Positions 51,017 to 59,343 of a stretch of DNA of 64,000 nt are shown one piece after another; the stretch's first letter is position 1; every line of letters starts with the position of its first letter. A program made the position numbers and the translations under genes. Source of the DNA: Myxococcales bacterium (GTDB lineage Bacteria > Myxococcota_A > Polyangia > Haliangiales > Haliangiaceae); NCBI GenBank assembly GCA_016720595.1, contig JADKKI010000007.1, forward strand, positions 186,001 through 250,000, written 5' to 3'. The notes under the pieces were generated by a model that made no database searches, had not been told where the DNA came from, and saw only the letters and a program-made list of their open reading frames with translations.

Positions 51017-51517
51017 ATGCTGCACGCACTCCTACCGCTGATCTCCATCGCACTCGGGCTGGCCACGCCTGCACAGGGCGCGGACCAGGCCGAGGAGCCC
51101 CTCGTGGTCACCGCACCCAAGATCGCGCAGGTTCGCCTCGCCGAGGCACTCGCCGAGGCCGATGCGATCCACGCGGTCGGTCGTCGCGGCCAGCGGATCG
51201 TGTTCAGGATCGATCGAGATGGCGAGGCGCTCGAGGTGGTGGTCGGCGTACGGACCAAGGGCAAGGCCCGGGGCGCGGTCGCCTCGCTCTCGATCACCGC
51301 GGTGGGGCCGGCCACAGGTGACCTCGGGAGCCTGAGCTGGCTCGGCGCCGAGCTCGCCGACGCCACTGCGATCACGGCCCTCGCGGTGGACGAGGACGGC
51401 GCGGTCACGATCACGACGAGCGATGGGCGCACGTACATGGCGATCCCCGGCCGTGGCTCGGGTGGCAATGCCGCCGTCGAGGCGCGCTGGGCCGCGGCGT
51501 GGGACGCCCCGGCCTGA
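51017..51517 (+). CDS. Secreted protein of unknown function
   Basis: A 166-residue exported protein with signal peptide MLHALLPLISIALGLATPAQG. The mature part is beta-rich and acidic (VVVGVRTKGKARGAVASLSI, ALAVDEDGAVTITTSDGRTY). I do not recognise a domain. No clear ribosome site precedes ATG 51017. It lies in a region of small exported genes before the GH25 lysozyme. Confidence 0.65.
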   Translation: MLHALLPLISIALGLATPAQGADQAEEPLVVTAPKIAQVRLAEALAEADAIHAVGRRGQRIVFRIDRDGEALEVVVGVRTKGKARGAVASLSITAVGPATGDLGSLSWLGAELADATAITALAVDEDGAVTITTSDGRTYMAIPGRGSGGNAAVEARWAAAWDAPA

Positions 51518-51704
51518 CAACGGCGACCGCGCACCGGCAACTCGACCCGTCACGCAGCGCGGCGCGCGCTGGCTGGGACACTGGCCGTCGACTCGTCCCC
51601 CGCGGCCCTGGCGGCACCGCCCGATGACATGGCGATGGGGTGGCGCGCTCGGTACGGGCACTGGCGCGTTCTGCGAAGGCACACGCGTTGCTCTCTGGTT
51701 GCAC

Positions 51705-53039
51705 ATGCGCCTGGTTGCCTCGCTGGTTCTGGTGATGACGACGCTCTCCGTGGTTCCCGCGTGCATGGTCGGAGGTGATCCCGACGAGGACGCGGTCGCG
51801 GGCGATGGCCTCGACGACGACGACAAGACCGGCACGGAGAGCTCGGGCTCGGGCATCGGCACGATCGCCGCGCGCGTGTGCGCGCAGGGCGTGACCACCC
51901 CGGGGATCGATGTCTCCTACTACCAGGGCGTGATCGACTGGGCCCGCGTGAAGGCCGGTGGGACCGCGTTCGCCTTCATCCGGCTCTCCGATGGCGCCCG
52001 GTTCCGGGATCCCAAGTTCGCGAGCAACTGGGACGGCGCGAAGGCCGCGGGCGTGATTCGCGGCGCGTACCAGTTCTTCCGCCCGAACCAGAGCGTCGAG
52101 GCGCAGGCACAGCTGGTGGTCAGCGCGATCGGTCGCTATCAGCCGGGCGATCTGCCGCCCGTCCTCGATGTCGAGGCCACCGGCGGCCTGTCGGCGTCGA
52201 ACATCGCCGGCAAGATCAAGATCTGGCACGACCTCGTGAAGGCGGGCACCGGCGCGACGCCGATCATCTACACGGGCAAGTACTTCTGGCGCGACGAGGT
52301 CGGCGGCTCGAAGGCGTTCTCCGACAACGTCCTGTGGATCGCGCAGTACACGCCGAAGTGCCCGGACCTCCCGTTACCGTGGAGCCGCTGGACGTTCTGG
52401 CAGAACACCGACAAGGGCACGGTCGACGGCATCCGCGGCAAGGTGGATCTCGACAAGTTCAACGGCACGCTCGCCCAGCTCCAGTCGTTCGCGCAGGCCG
52501 GAGAGACCGCGACCACGCCGCGCTCCGCCGCGCTGCCGTTCTACTGGCTGCCCAACGCGGACGGCTCGGTCACCTTCATGGCCTCCCCGCCCGCGGGCGC
52601 GACCCGCGTGGAGATCCGCGTCGAAGACTACCTGGTGGGCGCCGCGGACACCGCGGGTGGTATGGCGCAGCTCGACTACACGTTCAACGCCCAGAAGCTC
52701 GGTCGCCCGATCGAGATCCGCGGTCTCGATGCGGCGGGCGCCGTGGTGGCCGTCGGCAACGGCCTGATCGACTCGACCGCGACGCCGGAGGTGTTCGTCA
52801 ACCAGACCGGCGAGCTCGAGTACGAGATCGGGCTAGAGGTCGTGGGCGACGCCGCCACCGTCGAGGTCACCTCCGATGGCTTCCCGCTCACCGATACGGT
52901 CTCGGGCCGCGTGAAGTCCACCCGCGGCATGATCAAGTTCGCGTTCCAGCAGACCGGGGAGCGCACCCTCAAGATCACGAGCCGGACCGCGAGCGGCTCG
53001 ATCCTCAAGCAGTCGACGCGAACGCTGCACGTGCACTGA
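51705..53039 (+). CDS. GH25 family lysozyme lipoprotein
   Basis: A 444-residue lipoprotein muramidase. The signal MRLVASLVLVMTTLSVVPAC has the lipobox; a Glu/Asp/Gly-rich linker follows. The GH25 barrel is clear: GIDVSYYQGVIDWARVK (catalytic Asp), FAFIRLSDG, FASNWDGAKAAGVIRGAYQF, PPVLDVEATGG (acid/base pair), WIAQYT, and RWTFWQNTDKG with VDLDKFNG. The C-terminal third is an extra beta-sandwich domain of unknown role. GH25 cleaves peptidoglycan, for remodelling or predation. The start was placed at the lipoprotein signal; the open frame upstream is Arg-rich. Confidence 0.94.
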   Translation: MRLVASLVLVMTTLSVVPACMVGGDPDEDAVAGDGLDDDDKTGTESSGSGIGTIAARVCAQGVTTPGIDVSYYQGVIDWARVKAGGTAFAFIRLSDGARFRDPKFASNWDGAKAAGVIRGAYQFFRPNQSVEAQAQLVVSAIGRYQPGDLPPVLDVEATGGLSASNIAGKIKIWHDLVKAGTGATPIIYTGKYFWRDEVGGSKAFSDNVLWIAQYTPKCPDLPLPWSRWTFWQNTDKGTVDGIRGKVDLDKFNGTLAQLQSFAQAGETATTPRSAALPFYWLPNADGSVTFMASPPAGATRVEIRVEDYLVGAADTAGGMAQLDYTFNAQKLGRPIEIRGLDAAGAVVAVGNGLIDSTATPEVFVNQTGELEYEIGLEVVGDAATVEVTSDGFPLTDTVSGRVKSTRGMIKFAFQQTGERTLKITSRTASGSILKQSTRTLHVH

Positions 53040-53049
53040 GCGCGTGCTA

Positions 53050-53928
53050 ATGAGCCGCGTGGCCAAGCAGCAGCACGACCCGACGACGGATCCCGATGTC
53101 CCGAAAGGCATGTCGATCGCGCTGCTGAAGGATCTCCACCTGCTGACCCGAGATGGCCAGCTCAACGCCGACGCCCGGCGCAAGCTCAAGCAGATCCGCC
53201 ACCTCGTCGGCCTGCTGCGCCCGGCGATCGATGACTCGCTCGCCCGCACGCCCGATCCGATCGTCGTCGATTGTGGCGCCGGCAAGAGCTACCTCGGCGC
53301 GGTGCTCTACGAGCTCGTGCTCGGGCCTGCCGGCAAAGGCACGCTGGTCGCGATCGAGGCCCGCCCCGAGCTGTCCGAGCAGGCCGCCGCCCGCGCCGCG
53401 CGGTTTGGTCAGGCGCGGTTCACCGTGGCCACCGGCGCGATCGCCGCCACCAGCCTGCCCCGCCGCCCGAGCGTGGTGACCGCGCTGCACGCCTGCGATA
53501 CCGCCACCGACGACGCCCTCGTCCTCGCGATCGCGCAGGGTGCGGATCACGTCGCGGTCGTCCCGTGCTGCCAGGCCGAGGTCGCCCGCCAGCTCGAGAA
53601 GGCGCGCCCCGCCGGCCCCGTCGATCCGGCGACCGCCGCGCTGTTCGCCCACCCGCTGCACCGCCGCGAGCTCGGCTCGCACCTGACCAACGTGGTCCGA
53701 GGGCTCGTGCTCGAGGCCCACGGCTACAAGGTCACCGTCACCGAGCTGGTCGGCTGGGAGCACTCCGCGAAGAACGAGCTGATCCTCGGCAAGCGCGTGG
53801 GCCGCTACGATGCCGCCGCGCGCGCCCAGCTCCGCGCGGTGCTCGACCGCTACGGCATCGAGCCCGCGTTGGTCCGTGACCTGCGCGCGCGCGGCCTCGA
53901 TCCCACGGCCGAGCCGACGGCGACGTAG
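53050..53928 (+). CDS. SAM-dependent methyltransferase-like protein (Methyltransf_32 type)
   Basis: A 292-residue Rossmann protein. Motif I is VDCGAGKSYLGAVLYELVLG; the HACDTATDDA motif and PCCQAEVARQLE are the signature of the Methyltransf_32/GSTCD-type group. The substrate is unknown, RNA or protein. ATG 53050 is preferred; GTG 53044 is possible. It starts 10 bp after the GH25 stop, so they may be co-transcribed. Confidence 0.82.
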   Translation: MSRVAKQQHDPTTDPDVPKGMSIALLKDLHLLTRDGQLNADARRKLKQIRHLVGLLRPAIDDSLARTPDPIVVDCGAGKSYLGAVLYELVLGPAGKGTLVAIEARPELSEQAAARAARFGQARFTVATGAIAATSLPRRPSVVTALHACDTATDDALVLAIAQGADHVAVVPCCQAEVARQLEKARPAGPVDPATAALFAHPLHRRELGSHLTNVVRGLVLEAHGYKVTVTELVGWEHSAKNELILGKRVGRYDAAARAQLRAVLDRYGIEPALVRDLRARGLDPTAEPTAT

Positions 53929-53960
53929 CACCCTGCGCAACAGCTCGACGTCGGCGCTCG

Positions 53961-54305
53961 TTATGGCCAGGTAGGCGGAGGTGGCAACAGCTCGATCCAT
54001 GCGAGGGCATGGCCCATCGCACGCTTGGCCTCAGGGATTCGATGTGCCGCGAGCTTGCCGATCCGACGGTGTAGCCAGGAGACCGAGACCGAATGCAAGC
54101 TGTCAAACCGTGCGGCCGAACGACGAGCGAGCCCCTCGGACCGCCCGAGCCGGAGCTCCTGCGGGATGGCGCGGATCACTGTCGTGATCTCCACTGCGAT
54201 CACCGTCGTCAGGTACTGAAACGCCTGGTCGCGGGATAGGAGCAGCACAGGCCGGCGCCCACTCGGGGTCGGCAGATCGGCCCACCAGAGCTCGTATTGC
54301 CTCAT
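53961..54305 (-). CDS. MazF/PemK-type toxin (endoribonuclease)
   Basis: A 114-residue protein of the MazF/PemK fold: YELWWADLPTPSGRRPVLLL is the conserved start, with QELRLGRSEGLARRSAARFD and the C-terminal helix following. MazF toxins cleave mRNA at short motifs, giving growth arrest. ATG 54305 overlaps the antitoxin stop by 4 bp (ATGA), the classic operon layout. The Pro-rich tail (ELLPPPPTWP) is unusual. The pair is a likely addiction module acquired by transfer. Confidence 0.87.
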   Translation of the reverse strand: MRQYELWWADLPTPSGRRPVLLLSRDQAFQYLTTVIAVEITTVIRAIPQELRLGRSEGLARRSAARFDSLHSVSVSWLHRRIGKLAAHRIPEAKRAMGHALAWIELLPPPPTWP

Positions 54306-54610
54306 CGCTTCACGCGCGGTGAGGAAGGAGGCTTCAAGCTACCAGGACGTCGCTTCGCCCGGGGGCTGCGAAGCGCGCGTGGCACGGGGTACGCCTCGTC
54401 GGGATGAGCCCATCCGTTAGCGTCGTATCGTGGCGGGTGCCTGGCGTACGCAGCGGAGGTGGTCACCTCTACAACATCGAGCAGCGCGCGCGCGATCGCC
54501 TTGCGAATGAAGTCCGACCGCTTCCGTGATGAACCGGGAACGAAGCGCTCCAGCTCCTCGGCCAGCGCGTCATCGAGCTGCACGAGGATCTGTTTCATAT
54601 GGTCCAGCAT
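54302..54610 (-). CDS. Ribbon-helix-helix antitoxin
   Basis: A 102-residue antitoxin with an RHH (CopG/ParD/MazE-like) N-terminus: MKQILVQLDDALAEELERFV then RKRSDFIRKAIARALLDVV. The basic, disordered C-terminal half (RYDANGWAHPDEAYP and a Lys/Arg/Pro tail) would wrap the toxin. Two starts are possible: ATG 54610 (with GAGGAT upstream) or ATG 54598 (MKQILV). It directly precedes the toxin and both face the operator-like palindrome. Confidence 0.85.
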   Translation of the reverse strand: MLDHMKQILVQLDDALAEELERFVPGSSRKRSDFIRKAIARALLDVVEVTTSAAYARHPPRYDANGWAHPDEAYPVPRALRSPRAKRRPGSLKPPSSPRVKR

Positions 54611-54612
54611 AT
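54597..54612. promoter_or_regulatory. Palindrome at the antitoxin start, possible operator
   Basis: ATATG and CATAT are inverted around GTCCAG, covering both candidate start codons of the antitoxin. RHH antitoxins usually autorepress at such sites. The overlap with the coding start is the reason to doubt that this is the only operator. Confidence 0.45.
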
Positions 54613-54617
54613 CATCC

Positions 54618-54986
54618 TCACGGAGGCGTGATCACCTGCCAGTGGATCACGGGCGCATCGATGGCGATCGTCACGTTGCGCACCGAGCGGATCGGCTCGT
54701 CGAGCACCCACGTGTAGATCCGGCCCGTGTACCAGCCCCAGCGCGGCAGATCGATCGCGAGGCCGCCGAGCCAGCACGGCGTCGACGAGGTCACCGGATT
54801 GCCGGCCTCGTCCTCGAGCTCGACCACCACCCGATGCGGCTCACCGCACGCGAGAGGATCCCAGCTCGCGAGGAGGCGCGACACGGGCTCGGGTTCGTCC
54901 GGAACGTCGGCGACACACGCGCCGAACACGGACCAGAACAGGACGGCACACAACCAGGGACACAGAACATAGGTAGCGGTTCGCAT
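54618..54986 (-). CDS. Small secreted lipoprotein, unknown function
   Basis: A 122-residue lipoprotein: signal MRTATYVLCPWLCAVLFWSV, lipobox FGAC, then a domain with LACGEPHRVVVELEDEAGNP, CWLGGLAIDLPRWGWYTG and IDAPVIHWQVITPP. Three Cys and several Trp suggest a folded beta domain. No family is recognised. It sits between the antitoxin gene (7 bp) and the DUF885 gene, which is divergent. ATG 54986 was taken because the signal peptide begins there. Confidence 0.7.
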   Translation of the reverse strand: MRTATYVLCPWLCAVLFWSVFGACVADVPDEPEPVSRLLASWDPLACGEPHRVVVELEDEAGNPVTSSTPCWLGGLAIDLPRWGWYTGRIYTWVLDEPIRSVRNVTIAIDAPVIHWQVITPP

Positions 54987-55106
54987 GACGCGTCCTTCAG
55001 GCATCCGGCGTGCCGACGCGATCTGCTCGAAACCATTGAGATGCGTTGTCCGTGTCCGGCCGGCCCTCGGACACGCGTCCGCCGACCGGACGGGTATGCT
55101 GCGCGG

Positions 55107-56861
55107 ATGGATCGCAGGGTGTGGCCTACGCTCGTCGTGTCGTTCGTCGTGTCGTTCGTCGTCTCGTTCACGATCGGCTGCTCGTCGAAGCCGCTCCGGA
55201 CCTCGACCGTGACCTCCGATGACGTGCCCGAGCGGTTCGAGGACCTCGCGTACTTCGTGGCGAACCACCTGTACCGGACCTCGCCCGCCGATGCGGTCTC
55301 CCTCGGCCTCCACAAGTACGACGGCGAGCTCCCCGATCGCACCCCCGCCGCGCTCGCGGACGTGCAGCGGCTGCTCGAGCACGATCGCGATGCCCTGCTG
55401 CGCTTCGACACCAAGGCGATGACACCGCTCCAGCTCGACGAGCGCGACGTGCTGGTGTCCGAGCTCCGGAACCGGCTGTTCAAGCTCGTCGATCTCGACG
55501 CTTATCGGACCAACCCGATGAGCTACTCGGGCGCGATCAACCTCGACGCGTACATCATCCGCGACTACGCGCCGGCGTTCACGCGCGCCGCGGCCGTGAT
55601 CAAGCTGTGCACGGCCCTGCCCGCCTACCTCGCGCAGGCGAGGACCAACCTCGTGCTCCCGATGCCGCGCCCGTGGATCGACACCGCGCTCGTCCAGACG
55701 CGCGGCCTGCTCGAGTTCGCCGACAAGGACGTCCGGCAGACGTTCGACACGATCACGATCCCACTCGCGAACCAGGCCGAGATCGATCCGGCGCTCGATG
55801 CGTGCAAGGCCGCGCTCGCCGAGCACGCCGCGTGGCTCGCCCTTCAGCAACCGCACGGCACGCAGAACTTCCGGCTCGGGACTGCGAAGTTCGAGAACAT
55901 GCTCGTCGAGACGCAGGGCATCGCACTCGATGTGGGCCGGCTCCAGGCGATCGCCGACGCGGACCTTCGGCGCAACACGGCGGCCCTCGACGAGGCGGCC
56001 CGCGCGATCGATCCGAGCAAGACCACCGCCGAGGTCGTGGCGCTGATGGCGAGCGACCGCCCGGCTCCGGCCGACGTGCTCGCCACGGCGACCGCGCAGA
56101 GCACCGCTCTCCGCCAGTTCGTCCTCGATAACAAGCTGGCCTCGCTCCCCGGCACCGAGGCTGCGATCGTCAAGGAATCGCCGCCGTTTCAGCGCTGGAA
56201 CTCGGCGTTCCTCGACGCCCCCGGCGTGTTCGAGACCCAGGCGCTGCCGAGCTTCTATTACATCTCGCCGCCCGATCCGAAGTGGCCCGCCGCCGAGCAG
56301 GCCACGTACCTACCGCCCCGCGCGGACCTCCTGTTCACCACGATCCACGAGGTCTACCCGGGTCACTACCTGCAGCGCCTCCACCTCAAGGCCAACCCGT
56401 CGAAGATCCTGCAGGCGTTCTGCACCTACTCCACCAGCGAGGGGTGGGCGCACTACACCGAGGAGATGATGTTCGACGCGGGCATCGGCGGGCAGACCCC
56501 GCAGCTCCGGATCGGGATGCTGAAGGAGGCGCTGCTGCGCGACGTGCGGTTCGTGGCGACCCTCGGCCTCCACACTGGGACGCTCTCGATCGAGGACGCG
56601 ACCAAGCTGTTCATGGACAAGGGCTTCGTCGACGCCGGCAATGCGCGCCAGCAGGCCGTGCGCGGCACGTTCGATCCGATGTACCTCGCGTACACGCTCG
56701 GCAAGCTCGTGATCAAGAACCTCGCAGCGGACTGGAAGAAGCTGCACCCCGGCGCGAGCCTCGGCGAGTTCCACGATGCGTTCCTGTCCCACGGGTGCGC
56801 GCCGCTCCCGGTGATCCGCCGCGCGATGCTCGGGCCGGCCGCGACTGGCTCACCGCTGTAG
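55107..56861 (+). CDS. DUF885-family metallopeptidase-like lipoprotein
   Basis: A 584-residue exported protein of the DUF885 family. The signal has repeated VVSF units (MDRRVWPTLVVSFVVSFVVS) and lipobox TIGC. The family landmark is HEVYPGHYLQRLHLKA, a HExxxGH-like zinc site, with FCTYSTSEGWAHYTEEMMFD downstream supplying the second Glu region. DUF885 proteins are regarded as metallopeptidases; the substrate is not known. The frame extends upstream of ATG 55107 without a signal. It precedes a methyltransferase gene by 25 bp. Confidence 0.86.
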   Translation: MDRRVWPTLVVSFVVSFVVSFTIGCSSKPLRTSTVTSDDVPERFEDLAYFVANHLYRTSPADAVSLGLHKYDGELPDRTPAALADVQRLLEHDRDALLRFDTKAMTPLQLDERDVLVSELRNRLFKLVDLDAYRTNPMSYSGAINLDAYIIRDYAPAFTRAAAVIKLCTALPAYLAQARTNLVLPMPRPWIDTALVQTRGLLEFADKDVRQTFDTITIPLANQAEIDPALDACKAALAEHAAWLALQQPHGTQNFRLGTAKFENMLVETQGIALDVGRLQAIADADLRRNTAALDEAARAIDPSKTTAEVVALMASDRPAPADVLATATAQSTALRQFVLDNKLASLPGTEAAIVKESPPFQRWNSAFLDAPGVFETQALPSFYYISPPDPKWPAAEQATYLPPRADLLFTTIHEVYPGHYLQRLHLKANPSKILQAFCTYSTSEGWAHYTEEMMFDAGIGGQTPQLRIGMLKEALLRDVRFVATLGLHTGTLSIEDATKLFMDKGFVDAGNARQQAVRGTFDPMYLAYTLGKLVIKNLAADWKKLHPGASLGEFHDAFLSHGCAPLPVIRRAMLGPAATGSPL

Positions 56862-56886
56862 CAGAGCGTTGCGGTAGCATTCGTGG

Positions 56887-57741
56887 ATGCTCCCGGGGAA
56901 CCTCGAGGCGATCACGGCGTGGAACACGGTCCTGTTCGACAAGTTCGTCCGCTACCGCGAGGTGCTGACCAAGGGCCTCGGCCATCATGGCGCGCGGGCG
57001 ATGGAGCTCCACCCGCCCCAGCCTGGATGGCGCGTCGTCGACATCGGCTGTGGCTTCGGTGACACCACGATCGAGCTCGGCCGCCGCGTCGGGCCGAGGG
57101 GGGCAGCTGTCGGCATCGATGCCGCGGCGAACTTCATCGAGGCCGCGCGCGGTGAGGCCAGTGGCCACGCCAACGTCTCGTTCGAGGTCGCGGACATCGA
57201 AGAGCAGGTCCCTGGTGGGCCGTATGACATGGCGTTCTCGCGGATGGGCACGATGTTCTTCAACCAGCCGGTGTTCGCGCTTCGTCACACGCGCAAGGCG
57301 CTGGCATCCGGCGGTCGATTGACGATGACCGTCTGGCGCAAGAAGGACGCGAACGAGTGGGCGAGCCAGCCCGAGCATGTGGTGCGCGAGCTGCTGGGCG
57401 ATCCACCGAAGGGCGACAACGTGACGTGTGGCCCCGGGCCGTTCTCGATGGCGAGCTGCGACGTCGTCGGTGATCAGCTGCTCGCCGCGGGCTTTCGCGA
57501 TCCGATGTTCGAGCGCTTCGATGCACCGATCCAGCTCGGCAAGACGCTCGACGAGGCGATCGGCTTTGCACTCACGCTCGGCCCCGCCGGTGAAGTCGTG
57601 CGCCTGGCCGGCGAGCTCGGCGTGACCAAGCGCCCGATCATCGAGGCCTCGCTCCGCGAGGTGCTCACGCCATGGCTCCGTCCGGATGGCTCCGTGTGGG
57701 GCCCGTCCTCGACCTGGATCGTCACCGCGACCGCGCCCTAG
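56887..57741 (+). CDS. SAM-dependent class I methyltransferase
   Basis: A 284-residue methyltransferase (Methyltransf_11/25 type). Motif I is VVDIGCGFGDTTIELG, motif II VGIDAAANFIEAARGEASG, and the post-I region VADIEEQVPGG. The C-terminal half (CGPGPFSMASCDVVGDQLLA onward) is typical of natural-product or small-molecule methyltransferases. The substrate is unknown. It converges on the histidine kinase gene with a 20-bp overlap of the 3' ends. Confidence 0.9.
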   Translation: MLPGNLEAITAWNTVLFDKFVRYREVLTKGLGHHGARAMELHPPQPGWRVVDIGCGFGDTTIELGRRVGPRGAAVGIDAAANFIEAARGEASGHANVSFEVADIEEQVPGGPYDMAFSRMGTMFFNQPVFALRHTRKALASGGRLTMTVWRKKDANEWASQPEHVVRELLGDPPKGDNVTCGPGPFSMASCDVVGDQLLAAGFRDPMFERFDAPIQLGKTLDEAIGFALTLGPAGEVVRLAGELGVTKRPIIEASLREVLTPWLRPDGSVWGPSSTWIVTATAP

Positions 57742-59314
57742 CTCCCACGACCTGGGCGAGCGCCTCCGCGAGCTGTTCGACCGAGTGCGGCTTGGCGACG
57801 AAGCCCTTCACGCCGAGATCGAGGATCTGCTGGACCTCCTCGTTGACCGCGTAGCCACTCATCAGCAGCACCGGCACGGCGGGATCGATCTCCCGCAGCG
57901 CGAGATAGGTGGCGCGGCCGCTCATCACGGGCATCACCATGTCGAGCACGACGCCGCGGATCTCGTCGCGATGCGCGCGATAGATCTCGACTGCATCGGC
58001 CCCGCTCGCCGCCTCGACCGCCGCATACCCGAGGCTGTCGAGCGCCTTCGCCACCGCGCGCCGCACGATCGGATCGTCATCGACCACCATCACCATGCCC
58101 GAGCCGGCGACGGCGACCGTGGAGGGACGAGCCGATCCGGGTGCCGTCGCCTGGGTCTGGGCGCGCGTGGCCGCGGGGAGGAACACGCGCATCGTGGTCC
58201 CGCGGCCGTCGAGCCCGCGATCGATCTCGATCGAGCCGCCGTGCAACTCGACGATCCCGAGCACCGTGGCGAGGCCGAGGCCGGTGCCGCGATCGGGCCC
58301 CTTGGTCTTGGTCGTGAAGTACGGCTCGAACACGCGATCGCGCAGCTCGTCGGGAACGCCCGCGCCGTTGTCGCAGACCTCGAGGACCACGTGGGGGCCG
58401 CGCGTGGCCGCGCCGATCGCTCTCACCGGGGGCACCTCGAGCACCACGTCCCGGGTCCGGATCACCACGCGTCCACCCTCCCCCACGGCATCGCGCGCGT
58501 TGCCGACGAGGTTCATCACCAGCTGTTCGAGCTGGCTCTGATCACCCACGACGACGCCACGGTCGGCCGCGTCGAGCTCGAGCTCGAGGCCAACCCCCGT
58601 CGAGGTTCTTCGGAGCAGCTCGCTCATCGACGCCACGACGTCGGAGAGACACAGCGTGGTCGCGCGATGCTTGCCGCGCCGCGCGAACCCGAGCAGCGAG
58701 CGCGTCAGCGCCGCGGACCGCTCGGTGATGTCATCGATCAGCGCGAGCGCTTCACGCCGCTTCGGGTCCTCCTCGGAAGCGGCGAGATCCGAGGCGATCA
58801 GCTTGACCCCGAAGATCAGGTTATTGAAGTCGTGGGCGATGCCGCCGGCGAGCGTGCCGATCGCCTCCAGGCGCTGCGCCCGTTGCAGGCGCTGTTCGCT
58901 CTCGGCGCGGGCGCGCTCCGCGAGCACCTCGCGGGTGACGTCGAAGAACGCGATGATGACGTGGGTGATCACGCCGTCGCGATCCGCGATCGGGCGACTC
59001 GTGGCGCGAACGTCCACGCAGGTCCCATCGGGGCGGCGGATCGTGATGTCGTCGTTGATGACGACCTTCTTCTCCACCAGCGCGCGAACGAATGGCATCC
59101 GATCCTCGGGGTACGGCTTGCCGTCACGCGTGCAGATGCCGTATGGCTGGGCGTAGTTGCCGACCTGGGCGTCGCGCGTGCCGGTGCCCATGATCGTCGC
59201 GAACGTTCGGTTGGCGTAGACCTCTTCGCCGCCGGGCGCGCGCGCGACCCAGATTCCGACCGGGAGGTCCTCCCCCAGCGAAAGGATGATGTCGTGGTCG
59301 GTAGGAGCTGCCAT
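57722..59314 (-). CDS. Hybrid PAS-histidine kinase with receiver domain
   Basis: A 530-residue soluble signalling kinase. An N-terminal PAS domain (about 1-125: NRTFATIMGTGTRDAQVGNY) senses an unknown cue. The HisKA region has the phospho-acceptor His161 in GGIAHDFNN, the HATPase has VMNLVGNARDAV, EVCDNGAGVPDELRD and TGLGLATVLGIVELHGG, and a C-terminal receiver holds VVDDDPIVRRAVAKAL and VLDMVMPVMSG with the phospho-Asp. No membrane span is present. ATG 59314 gives the PAS directly. A separate output regulator is not adjacent. Confidence 0.95.
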   Translation of the reverse strand: MAAPTDHDIILSLGEDLPVGIWVARAPGGEEVYANRTFATIMGTGTRDAQVGNYAQPYGICTRDGKPYPEDRMPFVRALVEKKVVINDDITIRRPDGTCVDVRATSRPIADRDGVITHVIIAFFDVTREVLAERARAESEQRLQRAQRLEAIGTLAGGIAHDFNNLIFGVKLIASDLAASEEDPKRREALALIDDITERSAALTRSLLGFARRGKHRATTLCLSDVVASMSELLRRTSTGVGLELELDAADRGVVVGDQSQLEQLVMNLVGNARDAVGEGGRVVIRTRDVVLEVPPVRAIGAATRGPHVVLEVCDNGAGVPDELRDRVFEPYFTTKTKGPDRGTGLGLATVLGIVELHGGSIEIDRGLDGRGTTMRVFLPAATRAQTQATAPGSARPSTVAVAGSGMVMVVDDDPIVRRAVAKALDSLGYAAVEAASGADAVEIYRAHRDEIRGVVLDMVMPVMSGRATYLALREIDPAVPVLLMSGYAVNEEVQQILDLGVKGFVAKPHSVEQLAEALAQVVGARARSR

Positions 59315-59343
59315 CGACCTGCCCGCCGACGCTACCACCGCTC

